Position numbers and translations under genes: made by a program. This document shows positions 17,002 to 26,476 of a stretch of 64,000 nt of DNA, piece after piece. Location: contig DATKHY010000007.1 of NCBI GenBank assembly GCA_035544215.1, forward strand, positions 1,116,001-1,180,000, written 5' to 3'. The stretch comes from Candidatus Binatia bacterium (GTDB lineage Bacteria; Vulcanimicrobiota; Vulcanimicrobiia; Vulcanimicrobiales; Vulcanimicrobiaceae). The stretch's first letter is position 1; the number at the start of each line of letters is the position of its first letter. Below the pieces are notes generated by a model. That model saw only the letters and a program-made list of their open reading frames with translations, searched no databases and was not told where the DNA came from.

Positions 17002-17403
17002 CTAGTGTGACGGAGCGATCCAGAGGGTGCCGCCCGCCCACTTGACTTGGATCGGAAGACAGCTCGACGTTTGCGCGCCGGCATAGGTCACGTCGTTGTA
17101 CAGGCTGAGCACGTGATCTATCGTCGCGCCGGGCGCGAACGACCCGACGTCTTGCACGCGGCGGAGATAGTGCTGCGACGCGTTGCGATATCCCACCGCG
17201 AACGTGATCTCGGAAGCGGTCTTCTTGCCGAGGTTGACGTAGACGATGTGCGTTCCGCCGGCCATGTGGCTCAGCGGCTTCGGCTTGACGACCGTGCAGC
17301 TCTTGATGAGGATCGGAGCCGCGGCCCGCGCGGGCAAGGTCGCTGCGATCGTCGCGGCGATGCCCACCACGGTCAGCGCGGCCAAACGGCCTAGAGAAGT
17401 CAT
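17002..17403 (-). CDS. Small secreted protein
   Basis: 133 residues with a Sec-type signal peptide (MTSLGRLAALTVVGIAATIA up to about ARAAA). The mature part of about 105 residues is beta-rich with a Cys at each end (LIKSCTVV and SSCLPIQV), possibly one disulphide. The ATG at 17403 has AGGAGAG 8 bp upstream on the minus strand, supporting the start. No recognised family. It stands alone between the four-helix membrane protein gene and a divergent kelch lipoprotein gene. A periplasmic or surface location is inferred from the signal peptide. Confidence 0.7.
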   Translation of the reverse strand: MTSLGRLAALTVVGIAATIAATLPARAAAPILIKSCTVVKPKPLSHMAGGTHIVYVNLGKKTASEITFAVGYRNASQHYLRRVQDVGSFAPGATIDHVLSLYNDVTYAGAQTSSCLPIQVKWAGGTLWIAPSH

Positions 17404-17533
17404 TACGTTTTCACTCTCCTAAGGGTAAAAGAAGTAAGCGGGAGGTGGCTTCAGCGCTCGGCGACCTTCTCCTTGCGCCGAGCAGGCGAGGGGCGGCACG
17501 CCCGGCGGCGAAGTGGCTGCCCCGGAGGTCCGT

Positions 17534-18532
17534 ATGCGCTTCAACTTTCTTACCGCATGCATTTTCGGCGTTGGGTTCGTTTTGGTTGCCGGCTGCTCGA
17601 GCCAGATCTCGCAGATTCCGGCCGATTCGCCTGCGAGCGTTTTTGCCAACGTGCACCATAACTCGTGGAGCTTGAAAAAGGCGGTTCCCACGGCGGTGCT
17701 GTGTCCCGCTACGGCGGCGATCGGTTCGAAAATCTACGTCGTCGGCGGAGTCGACAGCGCGCTCAACATTCTCGGCAACAACCAGATCTACAACACGACG
17801 ACCAACACCTGGTCGAAGGGGAAGGCGATGACGACGCCGCGCTGGTGCGCGGGGGCCGCGGTCGCCAACGACATTCTCTACGTCATCGGCGGAAACACGT
17901 CAATCAGCGGCGCCTCGAGCGTGGTCGAGGCGTACGATCCGAAACACAACTCGTGGTCGGAGAAAGCGCCGCTGCCGAACGCCGACGCGCCCGTCGCCGT
18001 GTCCGTGGGCGGCCTCATCTACGCGGTCGGCGGCTACAGCGCCGGATCGGGACGGCTCACGAGCGTCTACCTCTACGATCCCAAATCCAACAAATGGACG
18101 ACGCGCCAATCGATGAAGGTGGGCCGATCGAATCCGGCGACCGGTGTGAGTGGCAAAGAGATCGTCGTCGCGGACGGTTACACCAATTCGGGTGCCACAA
18201 CCGAGACCGAAGTCTATGACTCGCAGAGCAATCGCTGGAGTACCGTGAAGCCCAACGCCACGGCTCGAACGGCGGGCTGCTCCGCGGTCATCGGCGGAAA
18301 GCTGTACTTCGCCGGCGGGGAGCTAGGCGGCGGCTCGCAACCCGATAGCAACGTGCACGAGGCGTACGACATCGCCACGAACGCGTGGACGACGAAGGCG
18401 AAGATGCTGCAGGCCACGGTCGCGCCCGGATTCGCAACCGTCGGCGGTTTGCTCTACTGCATCAGCGGAGCCAGCTCGGGCAATCCCAACGGCGCGACGT
18501 TCTACAAAGACACGCAGGTGTATCAGCCCTAG
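17534..18532 (+). CDS. Kelch-repeat lipoprotein
   Basis: 332 residues. Start ATG at 17534 with GGAGG 6 bp upstream; an in-frame earlier start at 17513 lacks such a site. The signal peptide ends with the lipobox VAGC, so it is a predicted lipoprotein. Six or so kelch units follow, with the usual GGxx and Y[DN]xxxxxW pattern (IYVVGGVDS, LYVIGGNTS, IYAVGGYSAG, LYFAGGELGG; YDPKHNSW, YDPKSNKW, YDIATNAW). Kelch propellers bind proteins or sugars; some are oxidases, but no copper-ligand set is obvious here. The stop is 4 bp from the stop of the convergent lipoprotein gene. Confidence 0.85.
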   Translation: MRFNFLTACIFGVGFVLVAGCSSQISQIPADSPASVFANVHHNSWSLKKAVPTAVLCPATAAIGSKIYVVGGVDSALNILGNNQIYNTTTNTWSKGKAMTTPRWCAGAAVANDILYVIGGNTSISGASSVVEAYDPKHNSWSEKAPLPNADAPVAVSVGGLIYAVGGYSAGSGRLTSVYLYDPKSNKWTTRQSMKVGRSNPATGVSGKEIVVADGYTNSGATTETEVYDSQSNRWSTVKPNATARTAGCSAVIGGKLYFAGGELGGGSQPDSNVHEAYDIATNAWTTKAKMLQATVAPGFATVGGLLYCISGASSGNPNGATFYKDTQVYQP

Positions 18533-18535
18533 CGG

Positions 18536-19327
18536 TCAGCTCGAGCGCACGCACGCCGCCCACGTCAACTCGTTGTTGGCGTTGCTGAACGTCCACCAGC
18601 CGTCGTATCCATGCGACGCCGGGCCGGACGCCTCGCCGGGGTGCTCTTGAATCGGCGGTCCGGGCCACGCGCTGTCGCCCATCGACCCGCCCAGTACCGC
18701 GTAGCCCTTCCCGCATCCGGCGAAGACGATCTTGGGCTTCTGGCTCTTGTTCCACGCGTGTCGCACGACGATGCCTGCATAACCACCGGCACACGATGCG
18801 TGTGCGGTGCCGCCGCCATCTACCCAAAACGTGTTCGTAGCGGAATCGAACCACGAGTCCTTGACCGTTCCGGTGGCGTACCCGGTGACGAGCACGTCGC
18901 CGACGCGGCATTGCGCCGACGCAAGCCCGTTGCGCGGAAAAGCGACGCGCCATCGGAAGCTCTGCCCCGCCGTACTGCGCGACACGCACGACGCAAAGGC
19001 CTCGGCGCTCGCGCTCGAGCGCGACGGCTTTACGATCCAGGCTGTGCTTCCGGAGTTTGCGTACCCGGCGCCGACGAAGCTGCCGTCGCTGCTGCTCGAT
19101 CCGCCGGCGACGACCTTGTCGCCTTGGGGGCACTGAGCTACCGCGACCTGCCCCTTCGGACCCCACGCCTCAACGCGCTTGACATCCGCGGCGGTCACGA
19201 TCAACGGCCGCACGTGGCTCGCCGCTAGACCAGACGGGACGGGAGCTGTCGGGGGTCCGGAGCACGCGCAAAGTGACGCGATGACTATCGTCAGCGCGCA
19301 AGCCGTCCTGAGAATGCAGACGTTCAC
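18536..19327 (-). CDS. Secreted lipoprotein of unknown function
   Basis: 263 residues from a GTG start at 19327, chosen because GGAG lies 6-7 bp upstream; the ATG at 19351 is upstream of that site. Signal peptide with a lipobox-like LCAC at about residues 19-22. The mature protein has three related units that each carry a Cys and a Gly-rich turn (VAQCPQGDKVVAGGSSSSD, SAQCRVGDVLVTGYATG, FAGCGKGYAVLGGSMGD), suggesting a repeated beta domain with paired cysteines. No known family recognised. It may be a surface protein in the same class as the propellers around it. Confidence 0.65.
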   Translation of the reverse strand: MNVCILRTACALTIVIASLCACSGPPTAPVPSGLAASHVRPLIVTAADVKRVEAWGPKGQVAVAQCPQGDKVVAGGSSSSDGSFVGAGYANSGSTAWIVKPSRSSASAEAFASCVSRSTAGQSFRWRVAFPRNGLASAQCRVGDVLVTGYATGTVKDSWFDSATNTFWVDGGGTAHASCAGGYAGIVVRHAWNKSQKPKIVFAGCGKGYAVLGGSMGDSAWPGPPIQEHPGEASGPASHGYDGWWTFSNANNELTWAACVRSS

Positions 19328-19399
19328 GTTCGACTCCTTTGTAGCAAGCATTCCTCAGATGAGGAGTTTCTCAAACGGCTCGGAAGGAGAGCCGGTGAG

Positions 19400-19774
19400 G
19401 TGGCTGGTGGGAGACTGACGCGGGCGGAGTTCGAACGCGTTGTGGACGAAGCGATCGAGTCCCTTCCGAAGCGGTTCGCCGACCTCGTCGAGAACGTCGT
19501 GATCGCGGCCGAGGACGAGCCGTCCGCCGAGGATCTCGAGAGCCTCGACGACGACGACGATGCCGACCTCGAGCTCCTCGGCATCTACCGCGGGGTCGCG
19601 CTCACCGAACGCTCACACGACGACCCGCTGATGCCCGACGAAATCGCCGTCTTCCGCGGCCCGATCAATCGCGTCACGAACTCCTGGCGCGAAGCCGTCG
19701 AGGAGGTTCGCGAGACGGTGATACACGAGCTCGGGCACTATTTCGGCCTTAGCGACGACGAGATGCCGCACTAA
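19400..19774 (+). CDS. Small zincin-type metallopeptidase (MetallopepD/DUF1025 family)
   Basis: 124 residues starting at GTG 19400. It carries the zinc-protease motif HELGHYFG (HELGH at 109-113) near the C-terminus, and the family features R..FE..V..A...LP..F at the N-terminus and a highly acidic loop (DDDDAD around residue 50). This matches the small 'metallopeptidase family protein' group (DUF1025, PF06262): single-domain cytoplasmic zincins of about 120-130 residues. The two His and the Glu of HExxH are intact. Physiological substrate unknown. The divergent lipoprotein begins about 70 bp away and the DUF202 gene converges from the right. Confidence 0.8.
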   Translation: MAGGRLTRAEFERVVDEAIESLPKRFADLVENVVIAAEDEPSAEDLESLDDDDDADLELLGIYRGVALTERSHDDPLMPDEIAVFRGPINRVTNSWREAVEEVRETVIHELGHYFGLSDDEMPH

Positions 19775-19784
19775 CCCTCTTCGC

Positions 19785-20147
19785 CTAAGGGAAGACGAAC
19801 ATCACGATGAGCGCGAACATGCCGAGCACGGCGATCAAACCGGCAAAAAAGACAGACGTCGAGCGGGGCGACTCGCCGTACTCCTCTCGTATGACCCGAA
19901 TGCTCCAGCGATATTCGACTGTTGCAACCACGAGCGCGACGAGCCCGATCGCTACGAGAATGAAGCCAAAGGCGTGCGTTCCGACCAAATACTTGCGGTC
20001 CGCCGGATTCCTATCGACGATGTCGACGAGTTTGTAGACGCTGAAGCCAAACGTGATGAGCGAAATTGCGGTCCGGGTCCACGCCAGCATCGTCCGCTCG
20101 TACGCGAGCCACGTGCTATCGTAAGCGAGCCGCGTGTTCTTATCCAC
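19785..20147 (-). CDS. DUF202 inner-membrane protein (YidH-like)
   Basis: 120 residues from a GTG at 20147. The family signature LAYERTMLAWTRTAISLITFGF is clear: the conserved R-T-x-L-A-W-x-R-T stretch leads into the first helix. Two more hydrophobic helices follow (FGFILVAIGLVALVVAT and the C-terminal VFFAGLIAVLGMFALIVM). Three membrane segments and this length fit DUF202. A longer frame upstream overlaps the galactose-oxidase-like gene and is not conserved-looking. Function in general unknown. It follows that gene by about 16 bp and may be co-transcribed. Confidence 0.85.
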   Translation of the reverse strand: MDKNTRLAYDSTWLAYERTMLAWTRTAISLITFGFSVYKLVDIVDRNPADRKYLVGTHAFGFILVAIGLVALVVATVEYRWSIRVIREEYGESPRSTSVFFAGLIAVLGMFALIVMFVFP

Positions 20148-20163
20148 GGCCGAGGCTATTAGA

Positions 20164-21696
20164 TCAACGCGAAACGAGCGGCGATATCGAAACCTTGACG
20201 GGTTTCGAGGCGATGCCGTTGGCCACGACCTCGAGCGTGCTGCTGCCCTTGGCAATTCCTTTGGGAACGTCGAAGTACGTCCAGACCGTCTTCGCGCCGG
20301 TGGCGACGCCCATTGTGCTGTGGTCGTGCGTCCGGGCGTAGTAGACCTCGCCGCTCGCGGTGTTGGTGATGCGCACCAACGGATAGTTGGTCGCGTTTTG
20401 GTCCTCGTCGCCGTACGACATCGCCTGGCTTAGCCCGTTGAACTGCGTGCCGGTGAGCCTGTAAGTCTTGCCCGGCGCAATCGCTTTAGGATAGCGCTTG
20501 ATCGCGGGAGCCCAGCTCGGATCGGGCGCGCCCTTCGGTGTATAGAGCACGACCTCCGAAGCCGCCGTCATCATCACCTGGCCCGTCGGCAGCAAGAGGG
20601 GCGTCCCGACGGCCCACGCGCGATAGACTTGCTTCAGCGTCGTCCCGTTCCACTCGTAGATCGCGCCGCTATCGCCGAAGACCAAGACGTTTCCGCTTGG
20701 CTCGAGGACGGCGAACGAGTCGCCGGCGTTATCGCCGTTGGGGAAGTCGGGACCGGCGGCCCACGTTCCGGCCTTGCTTCCGGTCGAGGAATAGATCGCC
20801 GTGTGCCCCGCGCCGTTGCCCTGAGGCTGCGTGTACGAGCCGGTGTAGAAGACCGTTCCGTCGGGCCGCAAAATCGCCGGCCCGATCTCACCGGGCGGGG
20901 CGTAACAATCTCTCGGTTTGGGCCCGTACTTGAGACAGTTGTGATCCCCCGTCGGTGAGTGCAGATCGACGATCGTCGAGCCGGCGGTCCTCCACTTTCC
21001 TTTCACCGGATCGTAGATTTCCGAGTTTGGCGCGTGCTGCACGTCGGCGGTGAGAATCCTGCCGTCGGCGAGCAGCGTCCACCCTTCCTCGGCGTTGAAG
21101 TCGGCCTTCCCGGCGTAGCCCACGCGCGTCCACTTCAGCGTCTGGGGGTTGAGGTAAGCATCCCACTCGTGGAGTTTATCTCCGACGAGCAGATGCCCGT
21201 CGGGGAGCACGGTCGACGGCGAGTCGCCGATCCAGTTCCATTCTTGCGGATGACCGAGCGGCGTCCACGTCTTCTTGACCGGATCGTAGATCGCAGCGAG
21301 GTCCGTGAGTGCGAACCTGCCTTGGTTGTACTCACCGCCGATGAGGGCGAAGCGGCCGTCGGCGAGCACGTCTGCGGCCGCAGCTACGGGCTGGTAGCCG
21401 GCCTGGAGGGATCCGACTTGGCTCCAAGTGCCGTCCCTATAATCGCCTTTTGAGTCGGGAACGTATCGGTAGAAGTCCTGCGGATTGAGTCCGCTTTGCG
21501 CGAGCACCGAGCCGTCGGTCATGAGCCACTCCATCTGGATCAAAGGCGGCTGCGATGCGAGCGGCACCAAAGAGCCGGGCTCCGCGCGCGTTGATCCCGG
21601 TATTTGAGCTCCGCTATTTGGCAGCAGCGATCGTTCCGCCGAGCATCCGGCGGTACCGATCAGCAGCGCGAATAAGGCTATGCCAGTCGATTTCAT
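20164..21696 (-). CDS. Galactose-oxidase/kelch-like propeller lipoprotein with C-terminal beta domain
   Basis: 510 residues. The start at ATG 21696 overlaps the upstream gene's stop as ATGA. Signal peptide with lipobox TAGC. The propeller part shows degenerate kelch units (ALIGGEYNQG, LLVGDKLHEW, VFYTGSYTQP, VLVFGDSGAIYEWNG). The last ~120 residues (IAPGKTYRLTGTQFNGLSQAMSYGDEDQ, split here as IAPGKTYRLTGTQFNGL then SYGDEDQNATNYPLVRI) match the galactose-oxidase C-terminal immunoglobulin-like domain, including the Y-G-D/E-D-Q..TNYP stretch. Real galactose oxidases need a Cys-Tyr cofactor and Cu ligands; I cannot confirm the full set, so enzyme activity is uncertain. Confidence 0.75.
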   Translation of the reverse strand: MKSTGIALFALLIGTAGCSAERSLLPNSGAQIPGSTRAEPGSLVPLASQPPLIQMEWLMTDGSVLAQSGLNPQDFYRYVPDSKGDYRDGTWSQVGSLQAGYQPVAAAADVLADGRFALIGGEYNQGRFALTDLAAIYDPVKKTWTPLGHPQEWNWIGDSPSTVLPDGHLLVGDKLHEWDAYLNPQTLKWTRVGYAGKADFNAEEGWTLLADGRILTADVQHAPNSEIYDPVKGKWRTAGSTIVDLHSPTGDHNCLKYGPKPRDCYAPPGEIGPAILRPDGTVFYTGSYTQPQGNGAGHTAIYSSTGSKAGTWAAGPDFPNGDNAGDSFAVLEPSGNVLVFGDSGAIYEWNGTTLKQVYRAWAVGTPLLLPTGQVMMTAASEVVLYTPKGAPDPSWAPAIKRYPKAIAPGKTYRLTGTQFNGLSQAMSYGDEDQNATNYPLVRITNTASGEVYYARTHDHSTMGVATGAKTVWTYFDVPKGIAKGSSTLEVVANGIASKPVKVSISPLVSR

Positions 21697-22664
21697 GGGC
21701 TGACGGCTGCTCCCCACGGGAAGACGACGCTATCGCTGTGGCTGACGGGCACTCCACCGGCGGGGTACGCCCACAAATCGACGCTACTGTTTTTGTAGCC
21801 GATGCACGAGTACTCGCTGTCGCCGCCGACTACTGCGATCGCTCGTTGCCCGGTCTGGACGATCGCCGCTTGAACCATGCTACAGAGCGCCCCGCCGGCC
21901 GAGTTCAGGTACGTTGTGGGCGTTCCGACTACGCCGTCTTTCGAGACGGGATAACTGCACGTGGTAGTCGATTCGTGGCAAAAGTTGTCGAAGATTATCC
22001 AGTTGCCGTGGACGTTGTCCCAGACGATAGGGCCAGGGCTGAAAATGCTCCCACCCCGAAGCTTTACGGTCGAGCAGCGAGAAGCACCGCACTTCGAGAT
22101 TATCGGATACTGCGCAGTGCTGTAACCGGTCACCCACAAATCGCCGAACGGGTCGAAGGCGGGGAACAAATACTCGGCTACGTCGGGATTCCGTAAGATT
22201 GTTGGAGGGCTGCCGGGAACCGTATAGATCAGGATTTTCCCCACTTCAAACGTATACTGGTCGAAGTCGGTCACCGCCAGCGAAAAGTTGACGGGATTGA
22301 GGGCGCAAGCATACGGGTCCAGGCGAGCGCCCTTGATGGTGTGCACGAGCTTCCCGGCACTCGAGTACTCGCGCATCTCGTGCTTCGAGTAATTTCCGAC
22401 CCAAACGTTGCCGTCTAAGTTCGAGCACGCGCCCGTCGGGAACTTGAGGCCTTTGATCTGCTGCGTTAGCTTCATCTGTGGAAGAGAAAAGATGTCGACG
22501 TAGCCGGTGCCGGGGTCCGTCTCGAAGAGTCGCCCCGCGCTTTTCGCGGCCGGCGCGAGCCACGACGACCCACTTGAAGAAACTTGAGAAGAGGACAAAC
22601 CGCCGCAGGCCGCGAGCATTGCCGCAGCGAGCACTCCCGATGCGGCCGTCAGCGCGAATTTCAT
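21693..22664 (-). CDS. NHL-type propeller lipoprotein
   Basis: 323 residues. Signal peptide with lipobox LAAC (MLAACGG). The mature protein has NHL/SMP-30-like units, each with a G..VW[VT] or similar turn (LDGNVWVGNY, FGDLWVTGYS), and ends in LWAYPAGGVPVSHSD. The C-terminal AYPAGG.P..........P.GAAVS closely parallels the end of the lipoprotein at 27595-28563, so these two are paralogues. It overlaps the galactose-oxidase-like gene by ATGA and is divergent from the YceI gene. Ligand unknown; probably outer-membrane or surface anchored. Confidence 0.75.
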   Translation of the reverse strand: MKFALTAASGVLAAAMLAACGGLSSSQVSSSGSSWLAPAAKSAGRLFETDPGTGYVDIFSLPQMKLTQQIKGLKFPTGACSNLDGNVWVGNYSKHEMREYSSAGKLVHTIKGARLDPYACALNPVNFSLAVTDFDQYTFEVGKILIYTVPGSPPTILRNPDVAEYLFPAFDPFGDLWVTGYSTAQYPIISKCGASRCSTVKLRGGSIFSPGPIVWDNVHGNWIIFDNFCHESTTTCSYPVSKDGVVGTPTTYLNSAGGALCSMVQAAIVQTGQRAIAVVGGDSEYSCIGYKNSSVDLWAYPAGGVPVSHSDSVVFPWGAAVSP

Positions 22665-22763
22665 TGAACGCCACCTCGTCGAAGCTACGCCAAAAGTGTA
22701 TATCGGGAAACCGCTGATTGCAAGCTAGCGGCTTAGACTCCGCTCGGAGCGAAGACCCGCCGC

Positions 22764-23336
22764 GTGAGACGTCTTTTCTTGATCCTTACGATGATTTTCA
22801 TCGGTTCTGCGAGCGCCGCTGCTGCATCGCCCGAAACCTGGACCGTCGACCCGGTTCACTCGACCGCGCAGTTCACCGCGCGGCACTTCGGCATCGTCCC
22901 CGTGATCGGGACGATCCCGATTGTCGGCGCGTCGGTGCAGCTCGCCGCCGGCTCGCAAATTCCGGTCGCCGCAACCGCGGAGCTGGATGCGTCGAGGCTC
23001 GACACGCACAACGACACTCGCGACCGGGACCTTAAATCCGATCACTTCTTCAACGTCGCGGTCACGCCGACGATCAAGTTCGTCAGCACGAAAGTCGAGG
23101 GCACGGATCCCGCCAAGTTTTCGATCACGGGCGACCTCACGATGCACGGCGAGACGCACTCCGTCGTACTCAACGCGAAGGTCGCCGGCGCGGGTACGAC
23201 GCCGCGGGGCCGGCACGTCATTGCCTACGAGGCGACGACGACGATCGACCGGACGCAGTGGGGGATGACCTATGGACCGCTCATCGTCGGCAATAACATC
23301 GATCTCTTGATCAACATCGAGGCCGACGCCCCATGA
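22764..23336 (+). CDS. YceI-family periplasmic lipid-binding protein
   Basis: 190 residues from a GTG start. The signal peptide ends near ASAAAAS. The mature domain has the YceI lipocalin-like pattern: WTVDPVHSTAQFTARHFG at the start, the DxR-D-xxLKSDHFFNV motif in the middle (RDRDLKSDHFFNVA), ITGDLTMHGETHSVVL, and TIDRTQWGM near the end. Known members bind polyisoprenoid-type lipids in the periplasm. Length and motif order are normal. It is divergent from the NHL lipoprotein, so the 100 bp between them must hold both promoters. Confidence 0.9.
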   Translation: MRRLFLILTMIFIGSASAAAASPETWTVDPVHSTAQFTARHFGIVPVIGTIPIVGASVQLAAGSQIPVAATAELDASRLDTHNDTRDRDLKSDHFFNVAVTPTIKFVSTKVEGTDPAKFSITGDLTMHGETHSVVLNAKVAGAGTTPRGRHVIAYEATTTIDRTQWGMTYGPLIVGNNIDLLINIEADAP

Positions 23337-23457
23337 CGGGCCGCTACCTTCACCTCTTCACTGTCGTCGCGATGCCGCCGATCGGCGATGCATGCCAGCA
23401 GTCGATGCATTGATTGTCTTATGCGCAAAACGGCGCGTTAAACGCTGATCGTCTGAT

Positions 23458-26049
23458 TTAGAGTTCGAGCAAACGAAGAGCTGCGGCGACGGCCTCCGTT
23501 CGGGTGGACACGCCCAGCTTCGCAAAGGCAGCCGCAAGATGATGATCCACCGTACGCACTGAGCGGCAGAGGCGTTCCGCTATCTCGGAGTTCCGGAAGC
23601 CTTCGCATAGCAGGGTGAGAACCTCGATCTCGCGCTCGGTGAGGCCGTGCGGATTGGCCCTGGTCGATGCGCGGAGACCGCGCGGGACGCCTCGCACCGC
23701 CGCCGCTCTGAGCCGGCGCCGTAGATCGCTCGCGGCGGGGCGCGCGCCGAGACGATCGAAGATTTCGAGCGCCTCGAGTTGGGCCTCCGTGTCGCCTTCC
23801 GCAAGCGCGCGCGCCTGCTCGAACGAACAACCGAGGGATGCCCACGCCGCGGCGGCTTCGCGAAAACGGCCATCCATGTGAAGTTTGAACGGTGCCGCTA
23901 TCGGCGCGTTCGGGGTATCCGAAGCGCCGGCGCGCCGCATCAGGTACGTGAGCTCGCCGGCGAGCCACTCGCTCCGCCCGTCTTCGTCCGCCAGCCCGTC
24001 GCGCGCGTGCGCGATTGCGCCGGCGCGATCGCCACGCAAGAGCGCGGCCTCGCCAAGAGCTGCCATGACGGTCCCGGCATGCTGAAGGGCGACGGCCTCT
24101 TCGAGCAGCGCGGATACGCCTTGTTCGCCGCGTCGCATCCTCACGCGGGCGAGCGCGACCAGCGCCGTAACGCGGCTTACGGTCCGATCGGTTCCCCCGA
24201 TGACCTCGAGCGCGGATTTCTGCGCCTCTTCCCAGTTGCCGAGGTACATCTCACACATCGCTAGCCAAGAAGTCGCATACGAGGCGGCGCTGTCGATATC
24301 GCGTTGTCTGGCAAATTCGACAGCTTGCAAAAGCTGCTGGCGCGCTTCGCGGAACCGGAACACCTCGCCTGATCCCGTGCCCAAATTGTTTAGGATTACA
24401 GCGGCCATAAAATCCAGGCCCTCGGCAGCGGCGATTTCAAACGCGCGCCGCAGGTGCGCGCAGCCGGCCTCATAGTCGACGAACTGCGTCGCTGCGCCGA
24501 GCACGCCAAGCGCGGCAGCCAGAACGTCGCGTGCGCCGAAGCTCTCGGCCAACCCGATCGCTTTATTGCTCCAGGCGATGGCTTGGGTGCAATCGCGGTG
24601 GAGCATGCGAATGTGCGCCTGGGCGCGATACGCATGAGCTAGCTGGGCACTTGGCCCGCACGGCTCGAGTAATTTGATAGCGTACATGCTGGCGTCATCG
24701 GCTTCGACGATACGCAGCGCGCGAACGTATGCCAGTGCCAGCTCGCTGTAGTTCTGCGCCTCTCCTACCGTGTTGCCAGCTTGTCGATGAAGCTCGGCGG
24801 CGGTGCGGCGGGCGTCGATGGCCTCCTCCAATTGCGTCGTGAATTGACACTCGCGGGCGAAATCTTCGAGCCACGACGCACGCTCTGGATTTCCGACGGC
24901 GCCGGCGCATGCGAGCGCTGCACCGTAGTGTGCTACCGCCTCGCGATGCGCTCGGCGGTGCGCGGCCTCACGCGCCGCCTGAGGTGCATAGCGCAATACG
25001 GCACGTTCGTCGCCGGCTCGTGAGGCGTGATGTGCCAGACGTGCAGTAGGCACCAGTTCTTGGCGGCTCTCGAGGGCTTGAAGGACGCGGCGATGGAGGC
25101 TTTGCGCCGCGGGTTTCGACAGGGAGTTCTCGATCACGGCGCGCGTGAGCTCATGACGAAAGCGTAACGCGCCGGCGTCGGCTTCTACCAAGCCGGAGTT
25201 GAGACACTGGTCGACGTGTCGGATGTTGGCGGGAAGGAGCTGTTCGAGCAGCCGTAATTCGATTTGGCGCGGAGCGATCGAGACGAGCCGAAGGATGTCT
25301 TGCGCGTCAGGGCTCAATCGAGCAAACCTGCCCAAGACAAGATCCTGGACGCTGCGCGGCATCGCGCCGCCTCCACTGCGCAACAGCTCAGTGACGAAGA
25401 ACGGGTTCCCTCCGGTCGCATCGTAGATACCCTGTGGCGATTGCAGCGCGCGCTGCGCTGGCCGTGCGACGGCCTCTGCAGATAGTCTTTCGAGCTCGAT
25501 GCAGGTCACGCAGCCCAATTCGCCGATCACACGGCGCAACGGATGGACTGCAGTGACTTCGTCATCGCGGTATGAGATAGCCAGCAGACACGGCGCTCGA
25601 TCGATGCGCCGGCCCAAGAACTTCAGCAGATCGAGCGTCGCTTCATCGGCCCAGTGCGCATCCTCGACGACGAGCAGCGTAGGCCGCCGCCCCTCCTGCA
25701 GTTCTGCGATGACACTCTCGAACAGCGCCGCTCTGCTGCATTCGGCGTGAAGTCGCGCTCCAAAGCGAACGTCGGCCGAGCGCGCGATGTCGTACAGGGG
25801 CGCCAAGGGATGGGGCGTTTGTAACGCGTCGCAGGCACCCCACCAGAGCCGGACGTCGTCGAATTGTTCAGCGAGCGCGCGTAGCAGACTTGTCTTCCCG
25901 ATCCCAGCTTCCCCGGCGAGGAGCAGCGTGTTCCCCGCGCCTCGCGCGGCGCGGCGCATGCAATCCGCGCTCGCGCGCACCGCCTCATCGCGCTCGACGA
26001 GGGCGGGAGTGTCAGGCGCGGGGGCCGGTAGGATACGCAAAATAGGCAA
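23458..26049 (-). CDS. Large AAA-ATPase LuxR-type transcriptional regulator
   Basis: 863 residues, a LAL/MalT-like STAND regulator. N-terminal ATPase with Walker A GEAGIGKT at residues 46-53 and Walker B LLVVEDAHWADEA around 130-140. The middle ~500 residues are helical repeats (TPR-like sensor arm). The C-terminal 60 residues form a LuxR-type helix-turn-helix (GLTEREIEVLTLLCEGF, then RSVRTVDHHLAAAFAKLG). These proteins bind DNA after a ligand triggers ATP-dependent oligomerisation. The inducer is unknown. It is transcribed divergently from the DUF4242 gene across about 110 bp, a likely target region. Confidence 0.85.
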   Translation of the reverse strand: MPILRILPAPAPDTPALVERDEAVRASADCMRRAARGAGNTLLLAGEAGIGKTSLLRALAEQFDDVRLWWGACDALQTPHPLAPLYDIARSADVRFGARLHAECSRAALFESVIAELQEGRRPTLLVVEDAHWADEATLDLLKFLGRRIDRAPCLLAISYRDDEVTAVHPLRRVIGELGCVTCIELERLSAEAVARPAQRALQSPQGIYDATGGNPFFVTELLRSGGGAMPRSVQDLVLGRFARLSPDAQDILRLVSIAPRQIELRLLEQLLPANIRHVDQCLNSGLVEADAGALRFRHELTRAVIENSLSKPAAQSLHRRVLQALESRQELVPTARLAHHASRAGDERAVLRYAPQAAREAAHRRAHREAVAHYGAALACAGAVGNPERASWLEDFARECQFTTQLEEAIDARRTAAELHRQAGNTVGEAQNYSELALAYVRALRIVEADDASMYAIKLLEPCGPSAQLAHAYRAQAHIRMLHRDCTQAIAWSNKAIGLAESFGARDVLAAALGVLGAATQFVDYEAGCAHLRRAFEIAAAEGLDFMAAVILNNLGTGSGEVFRFREARQQLLQAVEFARQRDIDSAASYATSWLAMCEMYLGNWEEAQKSALEVIGGTDRTVSRVTALVALARVRMRRGEQGVSALLEEAVALQHAGTVMAALGEAALLRGDRAGAIAHARDGLADEDGRSEWLAGELTYLMRRAGASDTPNAPIAAPFKLHMDGRFREAAAAWASLGCSFEQARALAEGDTEAQLEALEIFDRLGARPAASDLRRRLRAAAVRGVPRGLRASTRANPHGLTEREIEVLTLLCEGFRNSEIAERLCRSVRTVDHHLAAAFAKLGVSTRTEAVAAALRLLEL

Positions 26050-26159
26050 TCCCGATGCGTAAATTGGGCAAGTCCGCGGACGCCGGACCGCTCGTTTGTC
26101 CCGTAGTATTCATGTCAGAAAGGGCCACCATACAGTAACCGTACTCGGTGGGGTGAGCG

Positions 26160-26441
26160 ATGCCGCGCTATTTGGTCGAACGCACGTTCCACGAGGGTCT
26201 TCGGATACCTCTGGACAGTAGCGGTACGCGCGCCTGCGTCGGCGTCGTCGATGCGAATGCGAAGCACGGTGTTACGTGGCTTCACTCCTACGTCAGCGGC
26301 GACCTTCGAAAGACGTATTGCGTTTATGACGGGCCATCGGTCGAGGCGATTCGGGCCGCGGCTCGAGATTCAAATCTCCCTCTCGAGACGATAACGCAGG
26401 TGAGCGTTCTCGACCCGTATTTCTATCGTCCAACGGACTGA
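26160..26441 (+). CDS. DUF4242 (SCO4226-like) small protein
   Basis: 93 residues. The sequence starts PRYLVERTF and contains VTWLHSYVSGDLRKTYCVYD and a VSVLDPYFY ending, the hallmark pattern of DUF4242 proteins. A Streptomyces family member (SCO4226) has been described as a nickel-binding ferredoxin-like-fold protein; the His and Cys in this stretch could serve that purpose, but this is inferred. It is divergent from the AAA-LuxR regulator and 35 bp upstream of an NHL lipoprotein gene, so it could be controlled by that regulator. Confidence 0.85.
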   Translation: MPRYLVERTFHEGLRIPLDSSGTRACVGVVDANAKHGVTWLHSYVSGDLRKTYCVYDGPSVEAIRAAARDSNLPLETITQVSVLDPYFYRPTD

Positions 26442-26476
26442 TCGGCCCGGGCAGCTTAAGGAAAAGAGCGAAGCAG